Source: Mucilaginibacter phenanthrenivorans
GTDB lineage: Bacteria; Bacteroidota; Bacteroidia; Sphingobacteriales; Sphingobacteriaceae
Direction of reading: 5' to 3'
DNA: 64,000 bases
Assembly (NCBI RefSeq): GCF_024721155.1
Contig: NZ_JAHVAP010000010.1
Coordinates: 124,001 to 188,000 of the forward strand
The notes beneath the pieces were generated by a model. The model was given only the letters and a program-made list of their open reading frames with translations, was not told the origin of the DNA and did no database searches. Shown here piece by piece: positions 1 to 7,547 of this stretch. Every line of letters starts with the position of its first letter. Positions within the stretch are counted from its first letter, which is position 1. Position numbers and translations under genes: made by a program.

Positions 1-1
1 G

Positions 2-67
2 AGCATCCAGCGGGCGTCGGATGAGAACGAGGTGCTGACTTTAAAACGGTATTATGGGATCGAGTGA
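2..67 (+). CDS. 3' end of a conjugation gene, possibly traG (partial)
   Basis: Only the last 21 codons are inside the window, ending at TGA. The tail ends in RYYGIE. The gene directly precedes two traI-like genes and traJ. In Bacteroides-type conjugative transposons the VirB4-like ATPase gene traG lies just upstream of this block, so a TraG C-terminus is the likeliest identity. That is inference from gene order. The start codon of the next gene lies 31 bp downstream, consistent with one operon. Confidence 0.45.
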   Translation, partial: SIQRASDENEVLTLKRYYGIE

Positions 68-98
68 GGTGTTTAAGCGGAAAGGTAAAAGCTTAAAG

Positions 99-770
99 AT
101 GAAAGGTTTGCCTGCTGTGCGGTGGATGGTCGGTTTGGGTGTGTTCCTGTTTTGCTTTGGTCTTTGTGTTTTCAGCTTTCAGCCCGCGCAGGCGCAGACC
201 TTGGCGGAGTGGTTTTCTCAAAAGAAGACATTGGTAAAATACCTGGGGCAGCAGATCGCGGCTTTGGAGGCTTTTGACCGGGAAGTGAAACAGGGTTACG
301 CGCTGGCGAAAAGTGACTGGGGGATGGTGGCGAATTTTAAGGATGGGGAACTCGGTTTACATAAGGATTATTATGCTGCGCTGCAGTTGGTTAGCCCGCA
401 GGTAAAGGCGGCTACGGATGTGGCTTCGCTGCAATCGGAGGTGCAAAGTGTGGAAAGCCAGTTTAACGGCTTGAAGGGTTTGGCGGGGTTGTCGGCGGGA
501 GAGCAGGCTTATGTAAACAGGGTAGGCAGCGGGGTGCTGGCGGCTTGCAATGCGGACCTTTCCGGCCTGCACACGGTGCTGTCGCCCGGCGGATTGTCGA
601 TGACGGATGCGGACCGGATGGTGCGGATCAACCGGCTTTCTGCCTCGATCAAAGATGCCTATCTGTTCAGCTGCTCGTTTTGTTCGGCGGTGCGTACACT
701 GGTGGTGCAGCGGGGGAATAATGTGCATGATCCGGGAACATTAATGCGGTTGTATGGAACTGGGGATTAG
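99..770 (+). CDS. TraI-like conjugative transposon protein, copy 1
   Basis: Exported protein of about 223 aa. The ATG at 99 is preferred over an in-frame ATG at 54 because it gives a compact signal peptide (MKGLPAVRW, then a hydrophobic run ending PAQAQ), and because the longer start would overlap the upstream gene's stop. The mature part begins TLAEWFSQKKT and continues with helices of the Bacteroides TraI type, a family sometimes labelled TerB-like. The family is found between traG and traJ and is essential but mechanistically poorly defined. The C-terminus has an unusual Cys pair (CSFC). The next gene encodes a second protein with the same layout, so this looks like an old tandem duplication. 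Confidence 0.7.
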   Translation: MKGLPAVRWMVGLGVFLFCFGLCVFSFQPAQAQTLAEWFSQKKTLVKYLGQQIAALEAFDREVKQGYALAKSDWGMVANFKDGELGLHKDYYAALQLVSPQVKAATDVASLQSEVQSVESQFNGLKGLAGLSAGEQAYVNRVGSGVLAACNADLSGLHTVLSPGGLSMTDADRMVRINRLSASIKDAYLFSCSFCSAVRTLVVQRGNNVHDPGTLMRLYGTGD

Positions 771-786
771 GTGTTGGCCGGGGAAT

Positions 787-1419
787 ATGAGGCGAGGCCT
801 GGTCTTCCTGGCGGGGCTGGCTGGTTTGTTTTTTGGCAGTATGGGCCGGGCCTCGGCGCAGAGTTCGGATATGCAGCAGCTGATCCTGGACATTGAGAAA
901 CTGACGCAGTTCAAGGCGATCCTGTCGGATATGAAGACGGGCTATACAATCCTGACGCAGGGCTATGGCGAAGTGAAGGATTTGTCGCAGGGGAACTTTA
1001 ACCTGCATTCGGCTTTCCTGAACAGTTTGGAGGCGGTGAGCCCGGAGGTTAGAAAGTATGGGCGGATCGCGGATATCATCGCGAACCAGGCGCGTATCGT
1101 GTCGGAAGGGAAGGCGATGATGCGGACATATTCGGGTTCGGGGCATTTCAGTGCCGGGGAACTGCTGTATATGAACAACGTCTTTAACCAGTTGCTGAAG
1201 GGCAGCGTCGACAACCTGACCAACCTGGCGAATGTACTGACCGCGGGTACGCTGCGCATGAGTGATGCGGAGCGCTTGCAGCAGATCGACCAGTTGTATG
1301 ACGATACGCAGCACAAGCTGGTGTTTTTGCGGTATTTCGATAACTCGGTGCAAGTGCTGCTGGTGCAGCGGCTGAAGGAACAAAATGACGCGGATGAATT
1401 AAAAAGATTTGCCCCCTAG
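787..1419 (+). CDS. traI: TraI-like conjugative transposon protein, copy 2
   Basis: About 210 aa with a signal peptide (MRRGLVFLAG ... RASAQ) if translation starts at the ATG at 787. An ATG at 754 is in frame but overlaps the upstream gene and adds a non-hydrophobic leader. The mature protein has the TraI-type helical pattern (FKAILSDMKTGY, then a repeat of YMNNVFNQLL and MSDAERLQQID). It resembles copy 1 in length and order of motifs. The last codons (RFAP, stop) are read from the first bases of an inserted GCCCCCTAG repeat, so the original C-terminus may have differed slightly. It is likely a periplasmic component of the conjugation machine, co-transcribed with traJ. Confidence 0.7.
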   Translation: MRRGLVFLAGLAGLFFGSMGRASAQSSDMQQLILDIEKLTQFKAILSDMKTGYTILTQGYGEVKDLSQGNFNLHSAFLNSLEAVSPEVRKYGRIADIIANQARIVSEGKAMMRTYSGSGHFSAGELLYMNNVFNQLLKGSVDNLTNLANVLTAGTLRMSDAERLQQIDQLYDDTQHKLVFLRYFDNSVQVLLVQRLKEQNDADELKRFAP

Positions 1420-1527
1420 CCCCCTGAAGGGGGAACAAAAAATTAATGTTTTTAATAATAGTGTATGAAAATATTGAAGATCAATGAAGTATTTAAAAGC
1501 TCCCCCTTTAGGGGGCTGGGGGGCTTG
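1411..1527. repeat. Paired inverted REP-like repeats between traI and traJ
   Basis: Two copies of a GC-rich repeat in inverted orientation: GCCCCCTAGCCCCCTGAAGG plus GGGAAC at 1411-1436, and its reverse form (CCCCCTTTAGGGGGCTGGGG plus GGCTTG) at 1500-1525. An AT-rich spacer of about 60 bp lies between them. Each copy is itself partly palindromic (CCCCCT/AGGGGG). The same arrangement recurs at 2681-2782. The pairing resembles BIME/REP doublets or a small non-autonomous element. Confidence 0.75.
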
Positions 1528-2682
1528 TTGTTGTTTTGGTTGATGCCTTCGTTTGCTTCGGCCCAGGACCTCACTTCGAGCTTACAGGGGATGCAGCCGG
1601 TGCTGAACAACGTCTATGACCAGATGATCCCCTTGTGTTCGGGTTTGATCGATGCGGCGCGGGGGATCGCGGGTTTTGCAGCCTTGTGGTATATCGCGTC
1701 GCGGGTGTGGCGGCAGATCGCGCATGCCGAGCCGCTGGATTTTTATCCTTTGTTAAGGCCCTTCGCGCTGGGGATGTGTATCATGCTGTTCCCGGCGGTG
1801 ATCAGTTTGATGAACGGGATCATGCAGCCGGTCGTTGCGGCGACGGCGGGGATGGTGACGGACTCGAATAACAGTATCGCGCTGTTGTTGAAGCAGAAGG
1901 AGGATGCCATTAAGAATAGCAGTTCCTACCAAATGTATGTGGGCGATGACGGGAACGGCGACCGGGATAAGTGGTACAAGTACACGCACCCGGATGACCC
2001 GAATGATAACAACGAAGGGACGTTTTCGGCTTTGGGCAATGATATGAAGTTCTGGATGGATAAGCAGGCTTATAACTTTAAGAATAATATCAAGGAGTGG
2101 ATGAGCGAGATCCTGCAGGTGTTGTACGCAGCGGCGATCCTGTGTATCAATACGATCCGGACGTTTTATCTGATCGTGCTGGCGATCCTTGGCCCTTTGG
2201 TATTCGGTTTTGCGGTCTTTGACGGGCTGCAGCATACGCTGACGCAATGGATCGCGCGCTATATCAATATCTTTTTGTGGCTGCCCATTGCCAATATCTT
2301 CGGCAGTATCATCGGTAAAGTGCAGCAGCAGATGATCCAACTGGATATTTCGCAGATCCATAGCTCGGGCGATACCTTCTTCAGCCCGACGGATACGGCT
2401 TACCTGATCTTTTTATGTATCGGCATTGTCGGCTACTTCTCGGTGCCGAGTGTGGCCAATTACGTGATCCACGCGCATGGGGGGAACGGTTTGCTGAACC
2501 GGGTGACAAGTGTGGCGGCAACAACGGTAAGTACGGCGACGAATACGGTGGTGAGCGGCGCCGCCGCTTTGGGCGGGCGCGGCGAGCAGTTCCGGAGTAA
2601 TGTGCTGAACGCGCCAGCCGATTTTAAAGCGGGCTGGGACAGCGCGGGTTCGTCGCATCAAAAGGATAAGCTAAAAGGGTAG
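1465..2682 (+). CDS. traJ: Conjugative transposon protein TraJ
   Basis: Polytopic inner-membrane protein of 405 aa, the VirB6/TrbL-like channel subunit of Bacteroides-type mating machines. Recognisable features are the signal-like N-terminus, the block with LCSGLIDAARGIAGFAALWY, hydrophobic segments near residues 100-130, and the conserved C-terminal membrane part around ILCINTIRTFYLIVLAILGP and the ARYINIFLWLP block. The loop near residues 155-185 is rich in Asp and Asn. Part of the signal region (SSPFRGLGG) is encoded by an inverted REP-like repeat that overlaps the 5' coding region, and the stop codon lies at the edge of the next repeat. Length and order match traJ. Confidence 0.9.
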   Translation: MKILKINEVFKSSPFRGLGGLLLFWLMPSFASAQDLTSSLQGMQPVLNNVYDQMIPLCSGLIDAARGIAGFAALWYIASRVWRQIAHAEPLDFYPLLRPFALGMCIMLFPAVISLMNGIMQPVVAATAGMVTDSNNSIALLLKQKEDAIKNSSSYQMYVGDDGNGDRDKWYKYTHPDDPNDNNEGTFSALGNDMKFWMDKQAYNFKNNIKEWMSEILQVLYAAAILCINTIRTFYLIVLAILGPLVFGFAVFDGLQHTLTQWIARYINIFLWLPIANIFGSIIGKVQQQMIQLDISQIHSSGDTFFSPTDTAYLIFLCIGIVGYFSVPSVANYVIHAHGGNGLLNRVTSVAATTVSTATNTVVSGAAALGGRGEQFRSNVLNAPADFKAGWDSAGSSHQKDKLKG

Positions 2683-2782
2683 CCCCCCAGCCCCCTAAAG
2701 GGGGAGCAAATAGGGCAAAGTTTTTTAGGGTTTTATTATCAATTTTTTAATACGCCCCCTTTAGGGGGCTGGGGGGCTAGGC
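2681..2782. repeat. Paired inverted REP-like repeats between traJ and traK
   Basis: Forward copy AGCCCCCCAGCCCCCTAAAG plus GGGGAGC at 2681-2707 and reverse copy (GCCCCCTTTAGGGGGCTGGG plus GGGCTAG) at 2754-2780, separated by about 46 bp of AT-rich DNA. It is nearly the same module as at 1411-1527. It fills the whole intergenic space and could fold into a long hairpin in the mRNA, which would affect readthrough or stability between traJ and traK. Confidence 0.75.
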
Positions 2783-2784
2783 TT

Positions 2785-3405
2785 ATGTTTCAACATTTCA
2801 AAAATATCGATACGGCTTTTAAGCATGTAAGGCTGTTCAGTTTCCTGCTGATCGCGGCTAACGTGTTTTGCGTGTGCTTTTGCATTTATAAAAGTTATGC
2901 GCTGGTGGACGCGGCGCAGAACAGGGTGCATATCCTGTATAACGGGAAGGTGCTGGAGGCGCTGGCGGCGGACCGGAAGGTGAATTTACCGGTAGAGCTG
3001 CGCGACCATATCAGGGTGTTCCACGAGGACTTTTTTACGCTGGTGCCGGATGACAAGGCGATCCAGGCGACGGTGACCAGGGCGTTTTACCTGGCGGACG
3101 AGAGTGCCAAGAGGGCCTATGATAACCTGCGGGAGGCGGGTTATTACAATAACCTGGTGTCTGGCAATATCGACCAGCAGGTGACGGTGGACAGTATCCG
3201 GCTGGGGATGGATAGCTATCCCTATGCATTTACCTGTTTTGCGACGGAAAAGCTGGTGCGCTCGAGCAGTACCGTGACGCGGCGTCTGGTGACGCAAGGG
3301 ACGGTCAGCGACCTGAAATCGGAGACAGACAATAACCCGCATGGGTTCCTGATCCGCAATTGGGAGATCCTGCAAAACGATGATGTGAAAGGGGGGACGC
3401 CATGA
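2785..3405 (+). CDS. traK: Conjugative transposon protein TraK
   Basis: Protein of 206 aa with one N-terminal membrane span (about residues 17-37, FSFLLIAANVFCVCFCIY) and a periplasmic domain. This matches TraK, the VirB8-like assembly factor of Bacteroides conjugation systems. Conserved-looking stretches include LPVELRDHIRVFHEDFF and SIRLGMDSYPYAFTCFA. The start follows the inverted repeat by a few bases. The stop overlaps the start of the traL-like gene (ATGA), indicating translational coupling. Confidence 0.88.
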   Translation: MFQHFKNIDTAFKHVRLFSFLLIAANVFCVCFCIYKSYALVDAAQNRVHILYNGKVLEALAADRKVNLPVELRDHIRVFHEDFFTLVPDDKAIQATVTRAFYLADESAKRAYDNLREAGYYNNLVSGNIDQQVTVDSIRLGMDSYPYAFTCFATEKLVRSSSTVTRRLVTQGTVSDLKSETDNNPHGFLIRNWEILQNDDVKGGTP

Positions 3406-3629
3406 GCTGGTTTGGGAGGCGACGGGTGAGGGTACCCCGGCAACCCACAGCGTTCTGGTCATGCCTGACCGGGGCATTGGAAAAACGACAGCGGCAGCTG
3501 GCGACTTACCTGGAACGGAAGACAGCCTATTGGGACCAGGGTTCGAAGCTTATGGCGCTGGTGGCGTTCTGCCTGGTCTTCGGTGGTTTGTCGCTTTGGT
3601 TGCTGATGAAGGCCATCAGCCATTTTTAA
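3402..3629 (+). CDS. TraL-like small membrane protein
   Basis: Protein of 75 aa with a basic N-terminus, a helical segment (EKRQRQLATYLERKT) and one C-terminal membrane span (about residues 51-71). It sits exactly where traL (DUF3989-type) lies in CTnDOT-like operons, overlapping the traK stop codon by 4 bp. It is shorter than typical TraL (about 100 aa), so the name rests mostly on position and topology. Confidence 0.65.
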   Translation: MSWFGRRRVRVPRQPTAFWSCLTGALEKRQRQLATYLERKTAYWDQGSKLMALVAFCLVFGGLSLWLLMKAISHF

Positions 3630-3655
3630 TCATTTATGTATTAATCCAATCAATT

Positions 3656-4777
3656 ATGAATTCAACACCGGAAGAAAGAAAACAAAAAATGCTGCTTTTT
3701 TTACCGCTGCTGGTTTTACCGTTCCTGGCGCTGGGCTTTTACGCGCTGGGCGGGGGTAAGGGCAACGGGCAATTAAGCGCGGCAGGTCCAGGCAGGGGTA
3801 TCAATACCGAACTGCCGGGGGCCAGACTGGCTAAGGGAAAGGACGATAAGTACAGCCTGTACGAAAAGGCGAAAAGGGATTCGACGGCGGCGAATGCTAA
3901 AAGTTCAGCGGAGGTTTTTGCAAGTTTAGGTTGGGATACGGCTACGTTCAGGCACAACGAGGGAATGGGGGTGGCCAAAGTACGGAGCACCGGTGTGACC
4001 GGTTCAGGTAGTGCAACGGATAACGAAGCGAAGATCGCGGTAAAACTGGCGGAGATCAACAGGCAGATCAATGCGCCACCTGTGGTTACGCCGGTGACTG
4101 CGGCAGGTAGCCCAATTGCCGCCTCCACCGCTGAACTGGACCGGCTGGAAAAGCTGTTAAAGGAAAAGCAGGAGGCGGGTCCGCCTGACCCGCAGTTGCA
4201 GCAGCTGAATGGGATGCTGGATAAGCTCATGCAGATTCAGCACCCGGTTTCGGCGTTGGAAAAGCAGGCGGGGGAGGCTGCTGTCAAAGCGGCGGTAAAG
4301 GACTCGGCGTTCCGGGCCATTCCCGCGCTGATCGATGGTAACCAAAAAGTGTTGCAGGGCGGGATGGTCAGGCTGCGGCTGCAGGATACGGTGACGCTGG
4401 GTGGCATTAGCTACCCAAAGGGCCAGGTACTTTCCGGTTTGTGTGTGATCGCCAACCAGCGCTTGTTGCTGGAGATCAGGAATATCCGCCTGGGGAGTTC
4501 GATCATTCCGGTTAGTTTGACGGTGTTTTCGCTGGACGGGATGCCGGGCATTAACGCGCCGGAGGCGGAACTGGGGGAAGCGGCAGGCAACGGGACGGCA
4601 GGGGCGCTGGACAACATGGAGTTCCCGGGCATGGATGAATCGCTGGGGACGCAGGCGGCTGCGGCGGGGATCTCGGCGGCCAAAACGCTGATCGGGAAAA
4701 AGGTGCGGCGGGTGAAGGTGAAGCTGAAGGGCGGCGAAGCGGTCTTGCTGCGGAACAACCAAAGCGGGAGGCGCTGA
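3656..4777 (+). CDS. traM: Conjugative transposon protein TraM
   Basis: Protein of 373 aa, the VirB10-like TraM of Bacteroides-type systems. It has an N-terminal membrane span (LLFLPLLVLPFLALGFYALGG), a long flexible linker with a helical stretch (ELDRLEKLLKEKQE), and a C-terminal beta-rich domain (about residues 205-320) containing IPALIDGNQKVLQGGMVRLR and GISYPKGQVLSGLC. The ATG at 3656 is chosen because it follows an AT-rich spacer and gives the MNSTPEERKQKML start typical of TraM. A longer in-frame opening overlaps the traL-like gene in another frame. The downstream gene overlaps the stop codon (TGATG). Confidence 0.88.
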   Translation: MNSTPEERKQKMLLFLPLLVLPFLALGFYALGGGKGNGQLSAAGPGRGINTELPGARLAKGKDDKYSLYEKAKRDSTAANAKSSAEVFASLGWDTATFRHNEGMGVAKVRSTGVTGSGSATDNEAKIAVKLAEINRQINAPPVVTPVTAAGSPIAASTAELDRLEKLLKEKQEAGPPDPQLQQLNGMLDKLMQIQHPVSALEKQAGEAAVKAAVKDSAFRAIPALIDGNQKVLQGGMVRLRLQDTVTLGGISYPKGQVLSGLCVIANQRLLLEIRNIRLGSSIIPVSLTVFSLDGMPGINAPEAELGEAAGNGTAGALDNMEFPGMDESLGTQAAAAGISAAKTLIGKKVRRVKVKLKGGEAVLLRNNQSGRR

Positions 4778-6147
4778 TGCTGTCGGTAGCGGAACTGGAG
4801 CAGGAGCTGGAGGAGTGCGGCTATGACGGTAACCGGATTGCGCGGGCGATCGCTGCCATGTATGACAGCGGCAGGCTGAGCTATGTGCACCAGACCGGTG
4901 CAAAGACGCCGGATCAAACCATTATTATGATGGAGCTGTCGGTGAGGTTCCACCCCGGGCACCGGTTCGAGGTCAAGGGCATGAAGGCCTGTTTGCTTAC
5001 CGACCGGCTGGCACAATTTGGCCTGGAACCCGCAGAACGCCCGGATATCTGGCAGGCGTTCGCTGGTTTACCGACCATCGAGCAGGTGGTAAACAGCCTG
5101 CAGGGCATTATTAAGAACGAAGCATTAATTTTTAATCATTCCATACATCAAAATTTAAACAGTATGAATTTAAACAACCTGGAAAATCTAAAAGAGGAGC
5201 TAAAGCAATTGGGCTTTAGTCCGAAAGTCGCGGGCGAAATGGAAAAGCGGATGCAGGGCGGCGCGACCGATTTTGACCTGCATGACAAGGTCAGCGGCAA
5301 CCGGAATGTCGACCTGACGCTGCATTTTAAACAGTCCAGCCAGTCGGAGTATTATTATTTAAATAAATATACCGTGGCGCTGAACACGGGTAAGCCGCTG
5401 GAGGAGGGGCAGAAATACATGGTGATCAGTCCGAACCCGCAGGAAGCGGGGAAGAACCTGGTGCGTTCGTTTGAAAACGTAAGTGCGGCGATCGGTTATT
5501 TTAAGGAGCAGCAGGGCAACAGCGAGCTGGCAGCCGGCAAGGATGCGGGGCATAAGGTGGAGCTGGCCAGGATGGAGAACGGTAAGGTCAATTATATCGC
5601 GAAGGACTTCCAGCGTACCTTTCGCATACCGGCGGTAACGCAAACCATTTTCGTAGACAAGGGCAGGGGCTTTACCGCGGAACAGGCCGCCAACCTGATC
5701 GAGGGGCGTGCTGTTTTTCGTGATGACCTGGTCAAGTTGGGCGGCGAGCAATACCAGGCCTGGATCAAGCTGGACAAGGACCAGCCCAAGGACAAATACC
5801 AGAATTTTTCAACGACCCAGTTTTCGGTGCCGCAATATGGCTTTGATTTGAAGGGGGTGCTGGAGAAATACCAGATCAGGGAAATGAACAGCCCGGAAAA
5901 GGCGGCGCAATTGCAAAAGACGCTGGAGAACGGCAACCGCCCCCTGGTTACCGTGGTCAGGGACGGGCAGGAAATGAAATTGCACCTCGAAACATCGCCG
6001 CGTTACAGCCAGGTCAATTTTTACCAGGAGGACGGCAAATCCGAAAAGCGGGAACAGTTCCTGAAGGAACCGGCGCTGGAACAGCAAATGAAGCTGGATA
6101 AAGGCAAGGGCCAGGCACAGGAAAAGGAAATGGCGGTGAATCGCTAA
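4777..6147 (+). CDS. Conjugative element protein with DUF3945-like region, possible fusion
   Basis: Single open frame of 456 aa that looks composite. Residues 1-129 form a domain I do not recognise (MLSVAELEQELEECGYDGNR and so on) and are coupled to traM by a TGATG overlap. The DNA around 5128-5163 is AT-rich and resembles the spacers placed before traM and before the gene at 6210. A good start at 5164 (MNLNNLENLKEELKQLGF) then opens a protein of the kind common in Bacteroidetes mobile elements, with a region like DUF3945 (GRGFTAEQAANLIEGRAVF, YQAWIKLD, YGFDLKGVLEKY). Either it is one fused protein or a short gene has lost its stop and runs into the next one. No enzymatic motif is visible. 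Confidence 0.7.
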   Translation: MLSVAELEQELEECGYDGNRIARAIAAMYDSGRLSYVHQTGAKTPDQTIIMMELSVRFHPGHRFEVKGMKACLLTDRLAQFGLEPAERPDIWQAFAGLPTIEQVVNSLQGIIKNEALIFNHSIHQNLNSMNLNNLENLKEELKQLGFSPKVAGEMEKRMQGGATDFDLHDKVSGNRNVDLTLHFKQSSQSEYYYLNKYTVALNTGKPLEEGQKYMVISPNPQEAGKNLVRSFENVSAAIGYFKEQQGNSELAAGKDAGHKVELARMENGKVNYIAKDFQRTFRIPAVTQTIFVDKGRGFTAEQAANLIEGRAVFRDDLVKLGGEQYQAWIKLDKDQPKDKYQNFSTTQFSVPQYGFDLKGVLEKYQIREMNSPEKAAQLQKTLENGNRPLVTVVRDGQEMKLHLETSPRYSQVNFYQEDGKSEKREQFLKEPALEQQMKLDKGKGQAQEKEMAVNR

Positions 6148-6209
6148 ATCCTTTATATTTGCGGGCTTAAATTTTTAATTAATAGTATTATCAATTCAAA
6201 TCATTTATC

Positions 6210-6389
6210 ATGGACAAATTCAAAGAGGTCAAATCACTGCTGGACAATACGGAACAAGATGCCGAAGCTTTTTATGAAAAAGGCAATAAAGCCGCCGGCA
6301 CCCGCTTAAGGAACGCGATGCAGCAATTGAAAGTGCTGGCGACGGATATCCGTAAGGAAGTGACGGATAAGAAAAACGCCGGTAAATAA
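6210..6389 (+). CDS. Histone H1-like small basic protein (Hc1/H1 family)
   Basis: Protein of 59 aa starting MDKFKEVKSLLDNTEQDAEA and containing KGNKAAGTRLRNAMQQLK, then a Lys-rich tail. This matches the short histone H1-like proteins widespread in Bacteroidetes, normally about 58-60 aa and chromosomal. It is probably a nucleoid or DNA-binding protein. The ATG follows an AT-rich spacer like those of other genes in the element, and a strong terminator follows the stop. Carriage on a conjugative element suggests a role in masking the incoming DNA, but that is inference. Confidence 0.8.
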   Translation: MDKFKEVKSLLDNTEQDAEAFYEKGNKAAGTRLRNAMQQLKVLATDIRKEVTDKKNAGK

Positions 6390-6427
6390 TTTGCAACTAA
6401 AAAAATTGTTGGTAAACATTGCCTGGG

Positions 6428-6457
6428 AGCCTGGTCGTCTGACCAGGCTTTCTTTTC
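6428..6457 (+). terminator. Intrinsic terminator after the H1-like gene
   Basis: Perfect 9-bp stem AGCCTGGTC / GACCAGGCT with a GTCT loop, followed by TTCTTTTC. It marks the end of the tra-to-H1 transcription unit and lies between convergent genes. Confidence 0.8.
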
Positions 6458-6464
6458 TTGCAGG

Positions 6465-6860
6465 CTACTTCATCAGTTGGTCCTCGTCGACGAATAACTC
6501 GATCAACCCATATTCCAGGTCCCGCCAACCATAATCAAAGCAAAAATAAATAAGGTCATTATCGACTTTTTTGCAGCTGGTAAAGTACCTGAAATTGAAT
6601 CCCTTCAGGTAGATCGCCTGTCGGTCCACTATCCGGAAGCTTTCACCCATGGGATTAAACTTCAATAGCAGGGCGTAATTTTTTTTAATTGTTTTCAGGA
6701 TCTGTTCCCTGACATCTTCCCCAAACAGCCGGGCTTCATCCTTTCGCCTTTCCCGGTTGAATGCATTCCGGCAAATATCGCTGCAAAATCTTTTGTCTGA
6801 ACGGCCGCCAAATAGCTCCCTGTTGCAATAATGGCAATGCCCGGCGTCAAATATCGGCAT
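6465..6860 (-). CDS. Zinc-ribbon protein of unknown function
   Basis: Protein of 131 aa. Residues about 9-30 form a Cys4 zinc finger (CHYCNREL, then FCSDICRNAFN; CxxC ... CxxxC), similar to short zinc-ribbon proteins found throughout Bacteroidetes. A basic stretch (NRERRKDEAR) follows. The remainder has a YFCFDYGWRDLEYG motif with no recognised fold. It is transcribed opposite to its neighbours. A DNA- or RNA-binding role is plausible from the zinc ribbon but unproven. Confidence 0.7.
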   Translation of the reverse strand: MPIFDAGHCHYCNRELFGGRSDKRFCSDICRNAFNRERRKDEARLFGEDVREQILKTIKKNYALLLKFNPMGESFRIVDRQAIYLKGFNFRYFTSCKKVDNDLIYFCFDYGWRDLEYGLIELFVDEDQLMK

Positions 6861-6968
6861 CTCTATCTGGTTGATTTACTAAACTATAAACGATCCGACC
6901 GGATATAATTGTTTTAAATCAATTGTTTTTTATGCCCTATCCATTTTTGTGGACAAAAATGAAACGAT

Positions 6969-7547
6969 ATGAGGGATAAAATTTTAGTTACCGAAAGCTT
7001 TTCCCACCTGGAAAAGTTTTACTTTTTTGATTTCATGGAAGCCGATAACGGCACCTTTTATATCAGTATCAGCAGGAGCGACCATAAGGGCGATGATACT
7101 TACCAACGCAGCGGCGTCGTGATCTTCCAGGAAAATTTCGAGTTTGCGATGGAGGCGCTTTCCTCCCTGTTCCGTACGGCGAGCCAGCAGATCGGCCAGT
7201 ATGCCGCTGTTGAACGGGTTAACGGTATTAAGGCCTGGCACCCGGACAGCCGGCCCCGCGAAAAAATGATGGCTGGCGGGAGAACAGCCATGACAGATGC
7301 GGAATTGCTGGCGATGCTCATCGGCAGCGGGACGCCCAATGAAACGGCGGTCGGACTGGCGGCGCGGATACTGGCCAGCATCGATCATGACCTCAGCCGG
7401 CTTGCGGTGATCACGATGGAGGCGTTGTGTGTGTTTAAGGGCATGGGCCGGGCGAAGTCATCAACCATTATTGCTGCAATGGAGCTGGGTTTGCGGATCG
7501 CGGCCCTTCACAATAAGAGGGTTTGGTTAAGCGCCATCAATAACTAA
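6969..7547 (+). CDS. PUR (DUF3276)-RadC N-domain fusion protein
   Basis: Protein of 192 aa with two parts. Residues about 1-70 resemble the Bacteroidetes PUR-alpha-like DUF3276 domain (ILVTESFSHLEKFYFFDFM, YISISRSDHKGDD), predicted to bind single-stranded nucleic acid. Residues about 85-180 match the N-terminal helix-hairpin-helix region of RadC/UPF0758 (TDAELLAMLIGSGTPNE, then FKGMGRAKSSTIIAAMELG). The C-terminal JAB/MPN metalloprotease-like domain with its HxHxxD motif is absent, and the frame stops soon after the helix-hairpin-helix. RadC proteins are frequent in mobile elements. The fusion and truncation are visible in the sequence; the function is unknown. Confidence 0.75.
   Translation: MRDKILVTESFSHLEKFYFFDFMEADNGTFYISISRSDHKGDDTYQRSGVVIFQENFEFAMEALSSLFRTASQQIGQYAAVERVNGIKAWHPDSRPREKMMAGGRTAMTDAELLAMLIGSGTPNETAVGLAARILASIDHDLSRLAVITMEALCVFKGMGRAKSSTIIAAMELGLRIAALHNKRVWLSAINN

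Noticed and set aside
357..2361. Long reverse-strand open frames opposite the traI-traJ genes
   Set aside because: They are shadow frames caused by GC-rich codons; they lack ribosome-binding sites and known domains and the forward genes are clear.
3461..3655. Longer N-terminus for TraM
   Set aside because: It overlaps the traL-like gene in another frame and adds no family sequence; the start at 3656 is standard.
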